A DNA stretch of 55,758 nt, from assembly GCA_023460315.1 (NCBI GenBank), contig JAEWQO010000017.1, positions 1 through 55,758 on the forward strand. The letters run 5' to 3'. A model generated the notes under the pieces. It was not told the origin of the DNA and did no database searches. It worked only from the letters and a program-made list of their open reading frames with translations. Positions 6,435-15,800 of this stretch are shown piece after piece. Every line of letters starts with the position of its first letter. The stretch's first letter is position 1. Made by a program: the position numbers and the translations under genes. This DNA comes from Actinomycetes bacterium (GTDB lineage: Bacteria > Actinomycetota > Coriobacteriia > Coriobacteriales > Eggerthellaceae).

Positions 6435-7859
6435 TCAGCGCTGGGGTTCGGCTCGTCCGGGGGCAGGCGGCGTGATGCGGAGAATGCGATCCACATTGGC
6501 CTTCATGATCTGGAGCTGGCGCATGGTTTCCTTGTCCTGTCGGTAGTTCTGGTACAGAGATTTTTTCTCGGAAAGCAACGCGGCATACTCCTGTTTCAGT
6601 GCGTTGATAGAGGGCAGTTTTTGAAGTCCTAAAACATCAAAAGCTTTCTTGGACGCCTGGTGCAGCAGGATAGCCGCCTCATGCTCGGCACGGAATTTTT
6701 TACTGTAGCCGGATGCCTTGTACTGACGATAAACCTCCCGTGTCCGGCTGTAGTTTCCGATGTGTTTTTGCAGCTCGGAAATCTCCGCCATGCGGCTTTC
6801 CGCCGCCTTTATTTTTGCCGTCCGCTCATGAAATATGGCGGACGCAGCATTGGTTTTCTGCGCTAATACCGCATAATCGTCCAGCCCATTTTCCTGCAAA
6901 AAAATCAGTGTTTTTGCCATTTCCTTGAGGTTGTGCAGCTTGGCCCAGCGCTCAAAACCGGGGCCTTTTCCTGCCTGCATCCGGTCCTGTATATCAATCA
7001 GCAGGCTGACCCGTTTTAGCGGCTTTTCTATCGTGGTATTTCCCCCGCCGGAGGAGACAACGCGGACGCCCGCGATGCGTTCCCGAATGGCCTGTTCCGT
7101 GTAATTCCCCTTGAGGGTATCGCAGCGGGTGAACCGTTCCTGACCGGGCCGGTTGCCGTCCGAAAGCACACGGAAGCGAAGGGATTTTCCCCTGCGGACA
7201 GCTTCAATTCCCGATGATGCCAGGAGTTTCAAAAATGCGTCGAAGTCAGCGGGATTCTGCTCCAGTGCGGCGTCAATGGCCTGCTTCATAAGCTGCTGAA
7301 AGGACGGCTGTTTATCCTTGCCTAACCAATCGCCGTAATGCTCACGGGATGGTTTCGGATTCTGGATTACTGACAGACCATGCTCTGCGCAGATCAGATC
7401 ATTGAGCCGCCGAAGGGCACGGCTGGAACCCCAAAAGTTTCGGAACTTCCGCTCACAGTCCAGCGCGGTGGAATTGAAAATAATATGGTTGTGAATATGA
7501 GCCTTGTCGATGTGGGTGCAGACCACAAAGGCGTGTTTCCCTTTGGTAAAGCGCATTGCCAATTCGTACCCCAGCTCATTCGCCTGTTCGGCGGTAATTT
7601 CTCCGGGCTTGAATGACTGGCGGGTATGATAAGCGATCACATCGCGGCGGCCCTGCTCGCGCCCGGTAATGTAATCATACTGCCGCTTGGAAAGCACAAA
7701 CTGTTCGTCCGCAACCCGCGTGTCGCAGGCATAGCCGATGATGAGCCTGCCGTTATCCGTCTTGTCGGGATTTTCCGCATAATCAATGATGTCCCGGATG
7801 GCGGTGGACACCGTTCGCCCCTTGCCGATATGCAGCGGCTTGAGCCAAGAGGTCGCCAT
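6435..7859 (-). CDS. MOBP-type relaxase (MobA/VirD2 family)
   Basis: A 474-residue relaxase that should nick oriT, stay covalently bound to the 5' end and pilot the strand into the recipient. The ATG at 7859 follows GGGAGG. Residues 1-160 carry the family motifs: a candidate catalytic tyrosine Y27 in IIDYAENP and the metal-binding histidine cluster H116...HIHNH (121-125) in THIDKAHIHNHIIFNS. The remaining 300 residues are helical and basic, with a long coiled region from about 320. MobC (9298-9633) is its probable accessory protein, and candidate oriT structures flank it at 6243-6306 and 7880-7920. It lacks the C-terminal KPSIL tail found on many other element proteins, ending instead in a Pro/Arg-rich stretch. 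Confidence 0.9.
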   Translation of the reverse strand: MATSWLKPLHIGKGRTVSTAIRDIIDYAENPDKTDNGRLIIGYACDTRVADEQFVLSKRQYDYITGREQGRRDVIAYHTRQSFKPGEITAEQANELGYELAMRFTKGKHAFVVCTHIDKAHIHNHIIFNSTALDCERKFRNFWGSSRALRRLNDLICAEHGLSVIQNPKPSREHYGDWLGKDKQPSFQQLMKQAIDAALEQNPADFDAFLKLLASSGIEAVRRGKSLRFRVLSDGNRPGQERFTRCDTLKGNYTEQAIRERIAGVRVVSSGGGNTTIEKPLKRVSLLIDIQDRMQAGKGPGFERWAKLHNLKEMAKTLIFLQENGLDDYAVLAQKTNAASAIFHERTAKIKAAESRMAEISELQKHIGNYSRTREVYRQYKASGYSKKFRAEHEAAILLHQASKKAFDVLGLQKLPSINALKQEYAALLSEKKSLYQNYRQDKETMRQLQIMKANVDRILRITPPAPGRAEPQR

Positions 7860-7879
7860 TTTTTACCTCCCTTCCATAA

Positions 7880-7920
7880 GAAAACGGGCGCTCATCCTGT
7901 TGTGAAGAACGCTCGTTTTC
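7880..7920. other. Hairpin with IncP-like nick-site core upstream of relaxase
   Basis: Arms GAAAACGGGCG (7880-7890) and CGCTCGTTTTC (7910-7920) pair at 10 of 11 positions. The 19-nt loop contains CATCCTGT (7893-7900), which fits the YATCCTGY core of IncP/VirD2-type nick sites. It sits about 20 bp upstream of the relaxase start. An alternative reading is a translational control hairpin for the relaxase mRNA. Confidence 0.35.
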
Positions 7921-7929
7921 AACATAGTT

Positions 7930-8166
7930 TCAAGTTGGAAATACCTCTTTATAAATTCCGGATTCGCCCTTGAGCGCAGTTGCCGAAAGATCATAAAAGT
8001 TGTTTCTGTAATCCATGCGCCGATGGTTGCGACCATATTTTTTCCTTCTGAATCCGAAAAAATTACCCGTACAGAATTTATGTAATTCCATATAGGGCAG
8101 AGGCAAAAAGCGAAGCCGATACAAGCTGATGCTCCCGTTTTCTATAACACCGCTATGTGACGTCAT
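7930..8166 (-). CDS. Possible small basic protein coupled to SLOG gene
   Basis: A 78-residue frame whose ATG overlaps the stop of the upstream SLOG gene as ATGA, a common sign of translational coupling. The ribosome site (AGGGA) is weak. The middle is basic and aromatic (FFGFRRKKYGRNHRRMDYRNNFYDL), unlike a random frame, but I recognise no family. It fills most of an otherwise empty 300-bp gap between the SLOG and relaxase genes. It may be real or a chance frame. Confidence 0.35.
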   Translation of the reverse strand: MTSHSGVIENGSISLYRLRFLPLPYMELHKFCTGNFFGFRRKKYGRNHRRMDYRNNFYDLSATALKGESGIYKEVFPT

Positions 8167-8744
8167 TGATCCCTGCCGGGCAAGATGCGGAGCTGCCGCC
8201 TGAGCTCCAGAGCCGTAAGCTCCGCATTGTCCATCACCAACAGCGTGTCCGGATGGATTGCAATAATATCCCGTCTCTTTTGCCGGGCATAGCCAACGGT
8301 ATAGGCAGTGCCGCCCTTTGTGCCGCCGTCGTAAACGGCCAGCAGAAATCCGGCGTGATCCACCAGCCAGCGGTTACGCTCAAACATGCAGGAGGGCGTG
8401 TAGTGGGTATTCAAGGTAATCACGTCGTCGCACTTGGCGAGGGTATTAAAATACTGTTCCCGCTGCTCCGGCGACCATTTATTGGCCTGGGTTTCACAGG
8501 GCAGCACGGCGATCAGCTGGATAGACGGAAAATCCAGCTTTCTGCGTAACACAATCTGCGCGGCCCATTGATCTGTCCCAAGTGCCATACCCGTATAAAA
8601 TATGGTGATTCCCGCATCTGCCATGCGGACAATCTGTGCCTCCATCGCCAGCTTGAGCCGCAGGCATTTTTCATCTTCTTCATCAAATCCAAAGGCAAAC
8701 CGGGAGGGTCGGTGCCCGGTAAATGCACAGTTTTTTTCCAACAT
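8163..8744 (-). CDS. SLOG-family (DUF1273/YpsA-like) protein
   Basis: A 193-residue protein starting CAFTGHRPSRF a few residues in, the hallmark of the YpsA/DUF1273 branch of the SLOG superfamily. This Rossmann-like fold is thought to bind nucleotide-derived ligands. Further family features are the GMALGTDQWAAQ stretch (around 70), the LIAVLPCE strand and the late GGTAYTVGYA motif. The start at 8744 is supported by GGTGGAGG 10 bp upstream and by a promoter whose -10 overlaps the longer start at 8804, which excludes that start. Such genes recur beside relaxases in Tn1549-like elements; their role in transfer is unknown. It is divergent from the HTH gene at 8905. Confidence 0.75.
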   Translation of the reverse strand: MLEKNCAFTGHRPSRFAFGFDEEDEKCLRLKLAMEAQIVRMADAGITIFYTGMALGTDQWAAQIVLRRKLDFPSIQLIAVLPCETQANKWSPEQREQYFNTLAKCDDVITLNTHYTPSCMFERNRWLVDHAGFLLAVYDGGTKGGTAYTVGYARQKRRDIIAIHPDTLLVMDNAELTALELRRQLRILPGRDQ

Positions 8745-8769
8745 CACTTGATAGCCTCCACCTTTTGTA

Positions 8770-8798
8770 TTCGACACTAGCTTATAATTCGTGTCAAA
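8770..8798. promoter_or_regulatory. Inverted-repeat operator candidate
   Basis: TTCGACAC (8770-8777) and GTGTCAAA (8791-8798) form an imperfect dyad (7 of 8 pairs) centred 21 bp apart. It covers the expected transcription start of the SLOG promoter. The divergent Cro/C1-type protein at 8905 is the obvious candidate binder. Confidence 0.4.
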
Positions 8799-8802
8799 TG
8801 CC

Positions 8803-8831
8803 ATAGTAATAGTTTAAATCTAATATGTCAA
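8803..8831 (-). promoter_or_regulatory. Consensus promoter of the SLOG gene
   Basis: On the minus strand TTGACA (complement of 8826-8831), a 17-bp spacer and TACTAT (complement of 8803-8808) form an almost perfect sigma-A promoter. Start would be near 8796, giving a leader of about 50 nt. Confidence 0.75.
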
Positions 8832-8854
8832 TGATAATACCCTCCTGTAATTCG

Positions 8855-8860
8855 TATAAT
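8855..8860 (+). promoter_or_regulatory. -10 box of the divergent HTH gene
   Basis: A perfect TATAAT at 8855-8860 lies about 45 bp before the HTH start codon. A matching -35 is weak (TGATAA at 8832-8837). A second candidate is TATACT at 8870-8875. Confidence 0.4.
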
Positions 8861-8904
8861 AGCCATGTGTATACTGTAAAATCTAGTATAGGAGGATGAT
8901 AGAC

Positions 8905-9213
8905 ATGAATGAGGAATTTATTGCAGAACGAATTGCAAACCTGCGCACACAAAAAGGAGTCTCTGCGCGTGATATGAGCCTGTCAATGGGACAAGCGGAT
9001 AATTATATTAACAACATTGAAAACCGAAAGTCACTTCCGTCTTTTCCAGCGTTCTTTTACATTTGTGAATACTTGGGTGTTACACCGAAAGATTTTTTTG
9101 ATGTGGATGTTAAAAACCCCGGACTACTAAGTGAATTGACGGACGAAGCAAAGCATTTGGATAATAATGCACTTACACATCTTTTGGGTGTTGTTCGAGA
9201 GATGCGCGGATGA
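8905..9213 (+). CDS. Cro/C1-type helix-turn-helix regulator within the element
   Basis: A 102-residue protein with an XRE domain in residues 3-65: the ERIANLRTQKGVSARDMS helix, the GQADNYINNIENRK recognition region and the ICEYLGVTPKDFF ending. The remaining 35 residues are acidic and helical. AGGAGG at 8890-8895 sets the start at 8905, not at the ATG at 8896 that touches it. It is the only convincing plus-strand gene inside the element and is divergent from the SLOG-relaxase unit. It could repress that unit through the dyad at 8770-8798 and so gate DNA processing. Downstream, the 9671-9714 hairpin can stop its transcript. Confidence 0.8.
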   Translation: MNEEFIAERIANLRTQKGVSARDMSLSMGQADNYINNIENRKSLPSFPAFFYICEYLGVTPKDFFDVDVKNPGLLSELTDEAKHLDNNALTHLLGVVREMRG

Positions 9214-9297
9214 CCGACATATTTGAAGTGTAATTAACGAGCAAGCGGCCGAAATGAAAGTGAAATACCGTTCCTATTACGGCGAATAATAACTTGC

Positions 9298-9633
9298 TTA
9301 CAACGCGGACAGCCTTTTCAGAATATTCCCCGCCTGTTCCCACAGGCAGTCGTAATGCGCTTTCAAATCCTGAATATCGGCCTCATAGACGCTGCGGGTT
9401 TCGTTGACGCGTCGGGCAATCTGATTGAGGTTGTTCGTCGCGGTGCGAAGCAGGGAAACCATTTCCTGCACCTGAGATAAATCAAGCTGCACCACATAGC
9501 CGTCCACAGCCATTTTCAAAAGATAAGCCCGCAGGCTTCGGATGCCCGCGAGCTTCATTTTTTCGGCAATCAGCTCCTTTTCGTGCTCAGTGGCACGAAA
9601 GGAAATGTTGATGTGCCTGTTTCGATTCACCAT
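9298..9633 (-). CDS. MobC-like relaxosome accessory protein
   Basis: A 111-residue basic protein. Residues 1-45 resemble a ribbon-helix-helix DNA-binding unit (RHINISFRATEHEKELIAEKM, split as a beta strand then helix). The middle carries the MobC signature NNLNQIARRVNE, followed by a helical C-terminus. MobC proteins bind oriT and help the relaxase open the strands. The ATG at 9633 follows GGCGGTG. It stands downstream of the giant helicase, separated by a terminator-like hairpin, and about 1.4 kb from the relaxase, an unusual gap filled by the HTH and SLOG genes. Confidence 0.85.
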   Translation of the reverse strand: MVNRNRHINISFRATEHEKELIAEKMKLAGIRSLRAYLLKMAVDGYVVQLDLSQVQEMVSLLRTATNNLNQIARRVNETRSVYEADIQDLKAHYDCLWEQAGNILKRLSAL

Positions 9634-9670
9634 AAAAAATCACCGCCTTTTCGGTTTAAAATAAAAGAAG

Positions 9671-9714
9671 GGGGCGGCGGCAGGATATTTTCTTCCTGAC
9701 GCTGCCCCTTTTTT
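9671..9714. terminator. Bidirectional terminator between helicase and mobC
   Basis: Arms at 9671-9685 and 9694-9708 pair at 13 of 15 positions with an 8-nt loop. The plus strand continues with TTTTTT; the minus strand with CTTCTTTTATTTT. On the minus strand it would attenuate transcription from the helicase gene into mobC. A second hairpin (CGGAGCG...CGCTCCG) lies nearer the helicase stop, around 9788-9816. Confidence 0.65.
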
Positions 9715-9843
9715 CAAAGAAGGAGTTCTTCCAATCAGGTTTTCTTTCCCAATCGTGGCATACGCCGCTTCTTTCTGACAGCAACGGAGCGTCCCCACTT
9801 CCGGGAGCGCTCCGTCTGTTCATACAATCATGGCGCATTCCGG

Positions 9844-12800
9844 CTACAGACTGTTTTCCGCAGTCCTGTCCGGCCGGGACGCCGGTTTACTTGTGTGAGA
9901 GGAAACCCGCAGGCTCTCCAGAATGGACGGCTTGCTCTTGGCGCTTTGGGCACTGCCCAGAGAGGCAGCCTCCAGCGGCGCACGGCCGTCATCAATGTTC
10001 AGCTCCGCGTTGATAAGAGCCAGCCGCGTTTCCTTTTCAGACAGCTCACGCTCCATGGCAAACGGCTTATCCAGCTCTTTTCTGGCGTTTTCCACCTGCT
10101 GATTCAGGTTCTCAAGATAGACACGGTTGGATTCCAGATGTTGTGGGATATCTACCTTTAATGCATTGTTCATACGGGTAATGTTGCCGAAGGTATCCAC
10201 GCCCATATCAATACTGTGGCTCAGCGCGCCCTTCATGGAAAGCCGGAACTTCTTGTATACGGTATCAAAGGACAGGTGCAGGTCAAAGCCCAAATATGCG
10301 CCGATGTTGACGGCTTCGCTCCCCTTAACACTTTTGCAGGCTTCCAGAAGAGCCTTGCCCGCCGCCTCTTTTTCCGCGTAGGTAATGCCCAGCACCGTCA
10401 TGGGCGCAAAGGGCGTTTTGCCCGCCGTCTCGGGTTTTGCCTCACCGCCCTCTACAGGAATAGCCGGTGCGGGCAGCTCTTTGGGAAGATGGGCATTGAG
10501 ACGCTGTAAGTCCTGTTCCAGCCCGGCTATTTTCTCACGGGCGGACTGAATGCTTTTTGGAAAGTTTTCCAGCAGATCATCCTCCAGACGGTGGCGCTGA
10601 TTCTGATGCTCGGATTTCAGCAGCCGCAGCCGGGCGACCTCAATATCCAGGTCGATTTTCTCCTTTATCAGGGGATTGCCGGAACACAGTGCCTTAATCT
10701 CTGCATAGGACAGGGCGGTTTCGTCCACATCCTCACAGGAACGGACGGGGGATTTTGAGGTCATGATCTGGCTGATGAATTTCTGCTTGTTCTCCACCGT
10801 CTGCCAGAGGTAAGCATCAAAGGTGCCTTCCGTAGCATAACGGTAGATGAACACTTCGGGGTTTTGATTGCCGAAACGCACGATGCGCCCGGCGCGCTGC
10901 TCCAGATCGGCGGGACGCCACGGGCAGTCGAGATCGTGCATGGTGATGAGCCGGTCCTGCACATTTGTCCCCGCACCCATTTTGAAGGTAGAGCCGAACA
11001 GAATGCGCACCTGCCCCTTACGAACCTTGGCGAACAGCTCTCTTTTCCTGACATCGGTGTTGGCATCATGGATAAAGGCCATTTCCTGCTCCGGGATGCC
11101 TTTTTCCAGCAGCTTATCCCGGATATCGTCGTAGACGTTGAAGCGTCCGTCCTTATTCGGGGTAGAGAAGTCACAGAACACAAGCTGGGTCAGGCGGTCG
11201 CTCTGGGTACGTTCCCATACCCGGTGAATGTTTTCCATGCAGGCGTTGACCTTGCTGTCAGCATCGTCGGGCAGCAGCGGGTCGATCAGGCGCTGGTCCA
11301 GTCCGATTTTTCGCCCGTCCGACGTGATTTTGAGCATGTTGTCCTCCTTGGGATCAACGATGCCGCGATGCACATCGGCCGCGCGCTCGGACAGCGCCTC
11401 CACCATTTCCTGCTGAAGCGCGGAGGGCTTTACCACAATCGTTTCAAAATGAGCGTCCGGGCGTTGCAAATCCAGCATATCAGCGGTCTTAATGTCGGCG
11501 ACCTCAGAGAACATGCCCATAAGCTCGGGGAGATTGTGGAACCGGGAGAAGCGCGTGCGCGCCCGGTAGCCGGTACCCTCCGGAGCCAGCTCCATCGCGG
11601 TCACGGTTTCCCCGAAAATGGAGGCCCAGCAGTCGAAGTGCATCAGGTTATTGCGCTCCAGCGTGGCATATTGCAGATACCGCTGCATGGTGTAAATCTC
11701 CGTCATGGAGTTGGATACCGGGGTGCCGGTGGCAAAGATAATGCCCTTGCCGCCCGTCAGCTCATCCATGTAGCGGCACTTGAGAAACAGGTCGTTGGAT
11801 TTCTGCGCTTCGGTGGTGGAAAGCCCTGCCACATTGCGCATTTTGGTGTAAATGAACAGGTTCTTGAAATTGTGTGCCTCGTCGATAAACAGTCGGTCAA
11901 CGCCAAGCTGCTCAAAGGTTACCACATCGTCGCGGTGCTTGCCTTCCCGGATTTTTTCGAGCCGGATTTCCAGCCGCTTTTTGGTCCGTTGGAGCTGCTT
12001 GACGGTGAAATTCTCACCCTTGGCGCGCTGCGCCTCCTCAATGCCCTCCAGCACCTCCCAAAGCTGCTCCTGCAAAAGGCGCTCCTGCCTTTCATTGGAG
12101 ATGGGGATTTTCTCAAGCTGGGAATGGCCGAGGATCACTGCGTCGTAGTCGCCGGTGGCAATCTTGGCGCAGAACTTCTTGCGGTTACGCATTTCAAAGT
12201 CCCGCTTGGTCGCTACAAGGATATTTGCGGAGGGGTACAGACGCAGGAAGTCCGCCGCGATCTGGTCGATGATGTGATTGGGCACGGCGAACAGGCTTTT
12301 GCTGCACAGCCCCAGGCGCTTGCCCTCCATGGCGGCGGCTACCATTTCAAAGGTTTTGCCCGCGCCCACCTCATGAGCCAGCAGGGTGTTCCCGCCGTAA
12401 AGAATGCGGGCGATGGCATTTGCCTGATAGGAGCGTATGGTAAACTCCGGATTCATGCCGGTAAAAACAATGTGGCTGCCGTCGTATTCGCGGGAGCGGC
12501 AGGAATTGAACAGCTCGTTGTATTTGCGCACCAGGCGCTGGCGGCGCTGAGGGTCCTGCCATATCCAGTCCTTGAACGCCTGTTTAATCAGCTCCTGCCG
12601 CTGCTGCGCCAGGGTGGTTTCCTTTTTGTTGAGGACGCGCTTTTCCTGGCCGTTTTCGATGATGGTGTCATAGACCCTCGCATCCCGCAGGTTTAGTGTA
12701 TCCTCAATGATTTCATAGGCATTTCTCCGCTCGGTGCCGTAGGTCACATGGGCGGCAATGTTGTTATAGGGAATGCGGCCCTTGCCCGTGACCTGCCATT

Positions 12801-15800
12801 CGCCGGTGTAGGCAGAGTAGTTGACCTTGGAGATATTCTGGATATTCCGGGGTGACTGGAGCAACTCATACATAAACTGCTGAAAATACATGGGGTCAAT
12901 CCAGGTGGAGCCGAGACGGACGCCGATTTCACCGGCCTCCAGCTCCTTGGGCTGCGCCTTTTCCAGCGCCTCCACGTTGATGGAGATATCCGGGTTGACG
13001 GCTGCCGCCGCCCGCGCAAGACGCAGCTTTTCGCGCACATTGCCGGAAAGGTACTCGTCGGCGGTTACATATGCCTGTTCGGGGGAATCGGCGTAACCGG
13101 CGTTGAGAAAGATCACGCCGCGCAAATCCTCAATCAGCTTGTCGTGGGACAGACCGGACAGCTCCTCCATATAGTCCAAATCCACCCGTGCCCGTTCCCC
13201 GATGGAAACCGCCAGTGCTTCGCTTGCCGTGTCTACGGAGGTCACAACAGATTTTTGCTTGATGGTGCGCTTGGTGAACATATCGGCCTTGCGCTCCAGC
13301 TTGCCGTCCTCATCCAGAAGCTCCAGCGAGGACAGGAGAAAATACGAGGAATCGGCGGTGAAGGCCCTGTTGTTGGCGACGGAGTTGATCAGGCCGTATT
13401 CGGCGGTGAAAGCATCGTACAGAGTATTCAGCTTCTGCTGCTGTGACCGGATTGCCGCATCGTCGTAGTCGTTGAGCTGGCAGTCGATAAGTGCGTGTAC
13501 ACAGTCCCGCAGCTCTACCATGCCCTGAATGCGGTCTAAGGTAGCGGTGGGCAGCTCCACGCGGTACATGCGGGAGTTCTCCCGGTAATACACATCACCC
13601 TGTCCCAGCTTGGCGGCATACCAATCATCGCCGGATTTTACTGCGGTGGCCAGGACGTAGCTGAAATTTTTGACATGGGTGTCGGCGGCAATAGAAAATC
13701 CGCTGCCGCTGTCGGAAAGCTCATCCAGCTCCGTCACCGCCTCCGGGATACTGGCTTGCAGATGGGAAACGGCCTCCCGGAGCCGGTCGCTCAATGCGGC
13801 CTCTTCCGGCTTGCAGGAAAGCTGGGGACCGAACGGCCCGGATTCCACAGTCAGCTTGCCCAGCACCATTTCAGGGTGTTCCCGGTAGTAGTTGTTCAGG
13901 GTCAGGACAGTGCGGCGGATTTCTCCGGATTCCAGTTCATGTTCATGCTCGTGGAAAATATCCACGCTGACCCAATCAGGCATATCCGTCGTAAGGCTCC
14001 GGGGCACTTCGCGCTTTTGCAGAAATAGAATGTCGGTGGTCATATCGGTGCCGGCCGCCGCCTTAAACGCGTTGTCCGGCAGACGGATCGCGCCGATCAG
14101 GTCGCAGCGCTCGGCCATATAGCGCCGGGCCTTGCTGTCCCGCTTGTCAAAGGTGCCGCCGCTGACGCCGTTGGAGGTAATCAGGGCGACGACACCGCCC
14201 GCGCGTACCTTGTCGATGGTTTTGGCGATAAAGTAGTCGTGTATAAATAAATTGTGCCGGTTGTAGGCGGGGTCGAAAATCTTGTAATCCCCAAAGGGCA
14301 CGTTGCCGACAGCAAGGTCAAAAAAGCTGTCGGGGAAGCTGGTCTTTTCAAAGCCCTTCGCCATAATGGTTGCACCTGGGTAGAGCGTTGCGGAGATCCG
14401 GGCGGAGAGGTCGTCCAGCTCCACGCCGTACAGTCTGCTCCCGCGCATCCCCTCCGGCAGCAGACCGAAGAAATGACCTACCCCGCAGGACGGCTCCAGT
14501 ACGTTGCCGGTTTTGAAGCCCATCCGGGCTACGGCGTCATAGATGGCCCGGATTACTATGGGCGGCGTATAGTGGGCGTTCAGAACGCTTTCCCGCGCCT
14601 TTTCATATTCGTCGGGGGTCAGAAGTGTTTTCAGCTCCGTGTATTCTTTCTGCCAGCCCTCATTCCCGGCGTCGAATGCCTGAGACAGACCGCCCCAGCC
14701 CACATACCGCGAGAGGATTTCGTGTTCTGCCTGCACAGCGGGCCGTGCTTCGGCTTCCAGCTGCTTGAGCAGACGGATGGCGGCAATATTGGCGGCAAAC
14801 CGTGCTTTGGGGCCGCCCTCGCCAAGGTGATCGTCAGTAATCCGGTAATTGGACGCAGGGGGCAGATCGGGCAGTTGTTCCGTTTCCGCTTGGGGTTCAA
14901 ACAGCCCCGCATTGCGTGGATTATTCTGTAACAGCTGATCAAACTCGGTGATACCGACAGCGCGGAAGATGGGAAAGCCCACGCCCTGGGCAAAGGTCAT
15001 ATCCTGCAACGAAATCTCTCGGTCGCCGATGCGGTCGATGCGAAATTCCCGGTCATCCTCCAGAAAAACGGTGTCGCCCTCCTGATACCTGGGCAAATCC
15101 TGCTGAGGCCCGGCCACCGTTTCAAGTTCTGCCGGTTCCTCACTGTCAAAATCGTACTCGCGTTCTACAAGCGTCATTTCATCTGGATTTAAAAATGCCC
15201 CGGCTTCAATCAGCTGGGCAATCCGCCGCTGTACCTTCGGCCACGGCAGATGTTCCTCCGTGCCGTCCGGCAGAGCCACCGGGAAAGCAGAAAAGTCCTC
15301 GATATCCTCCGCATAGTCGGCAAACTCCGTTTTGAGAAAATCGGCGGTGTCCCGCGCACGGGGAAAATCCCGCACATATTGATACACCATGACCTTACTT
15401 TCCACATGGCCGTTCCATACCCGCAGGGCGTCGTCAAGTATTTCCTGTTCGGTACGCTGCGCCGGTTCCTCCGGCAGCGCACGGTTTAGCGCGTGAAGCC
15501 GCTCCAGCAGCTGGTCGGCCTGAGCTTCCAGCTCCGCGTCGTGGGTGCGAAAGCTGCTAAGGCTCCGCAAAAGCTCCTCCGCCTGCCCGATTTCTCCGGC
15601 GCGCAGTTGATTTTCCAATTCGGCGGCAAGGTCAAAGTCCTCGGTTTCGTCAAAAGGGGGCGCTCCCGCGGTGTCCTCAAACAGCAGCGAAATGTCCTCT
15701 GCCAGTGTGTGAATGGCGTCAGCCGAAGCGGCCGGTTCCGGTGTAAGGCCAAGCTCCGCTTCGTATTCCGACGCGGCCCGCTCGGCAAAGGCCAGCATTC

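Noticed and set aside
5977..6475. Small plus-strand frames after the kinase gene
   Set aside because: They overlap the kinase end, the nested inverted repeat and the terminator, and have no start signals.
9656..9838. 60-codon minus frame between the helicase and mobC
   Set aside because: It runs through two hairpins, has no ribosome site, and the translation looks random.
10864..12696. 610-codon open frame on the plus strand, with other long ones at 15493-16257, 17116-18006 and 22369-23091
   Set aside because: They are antisense to the helicase and ArdC genes, have no ribosome sites, and their translations lack motifs. High GC at third positions leaves such frames open by chance.
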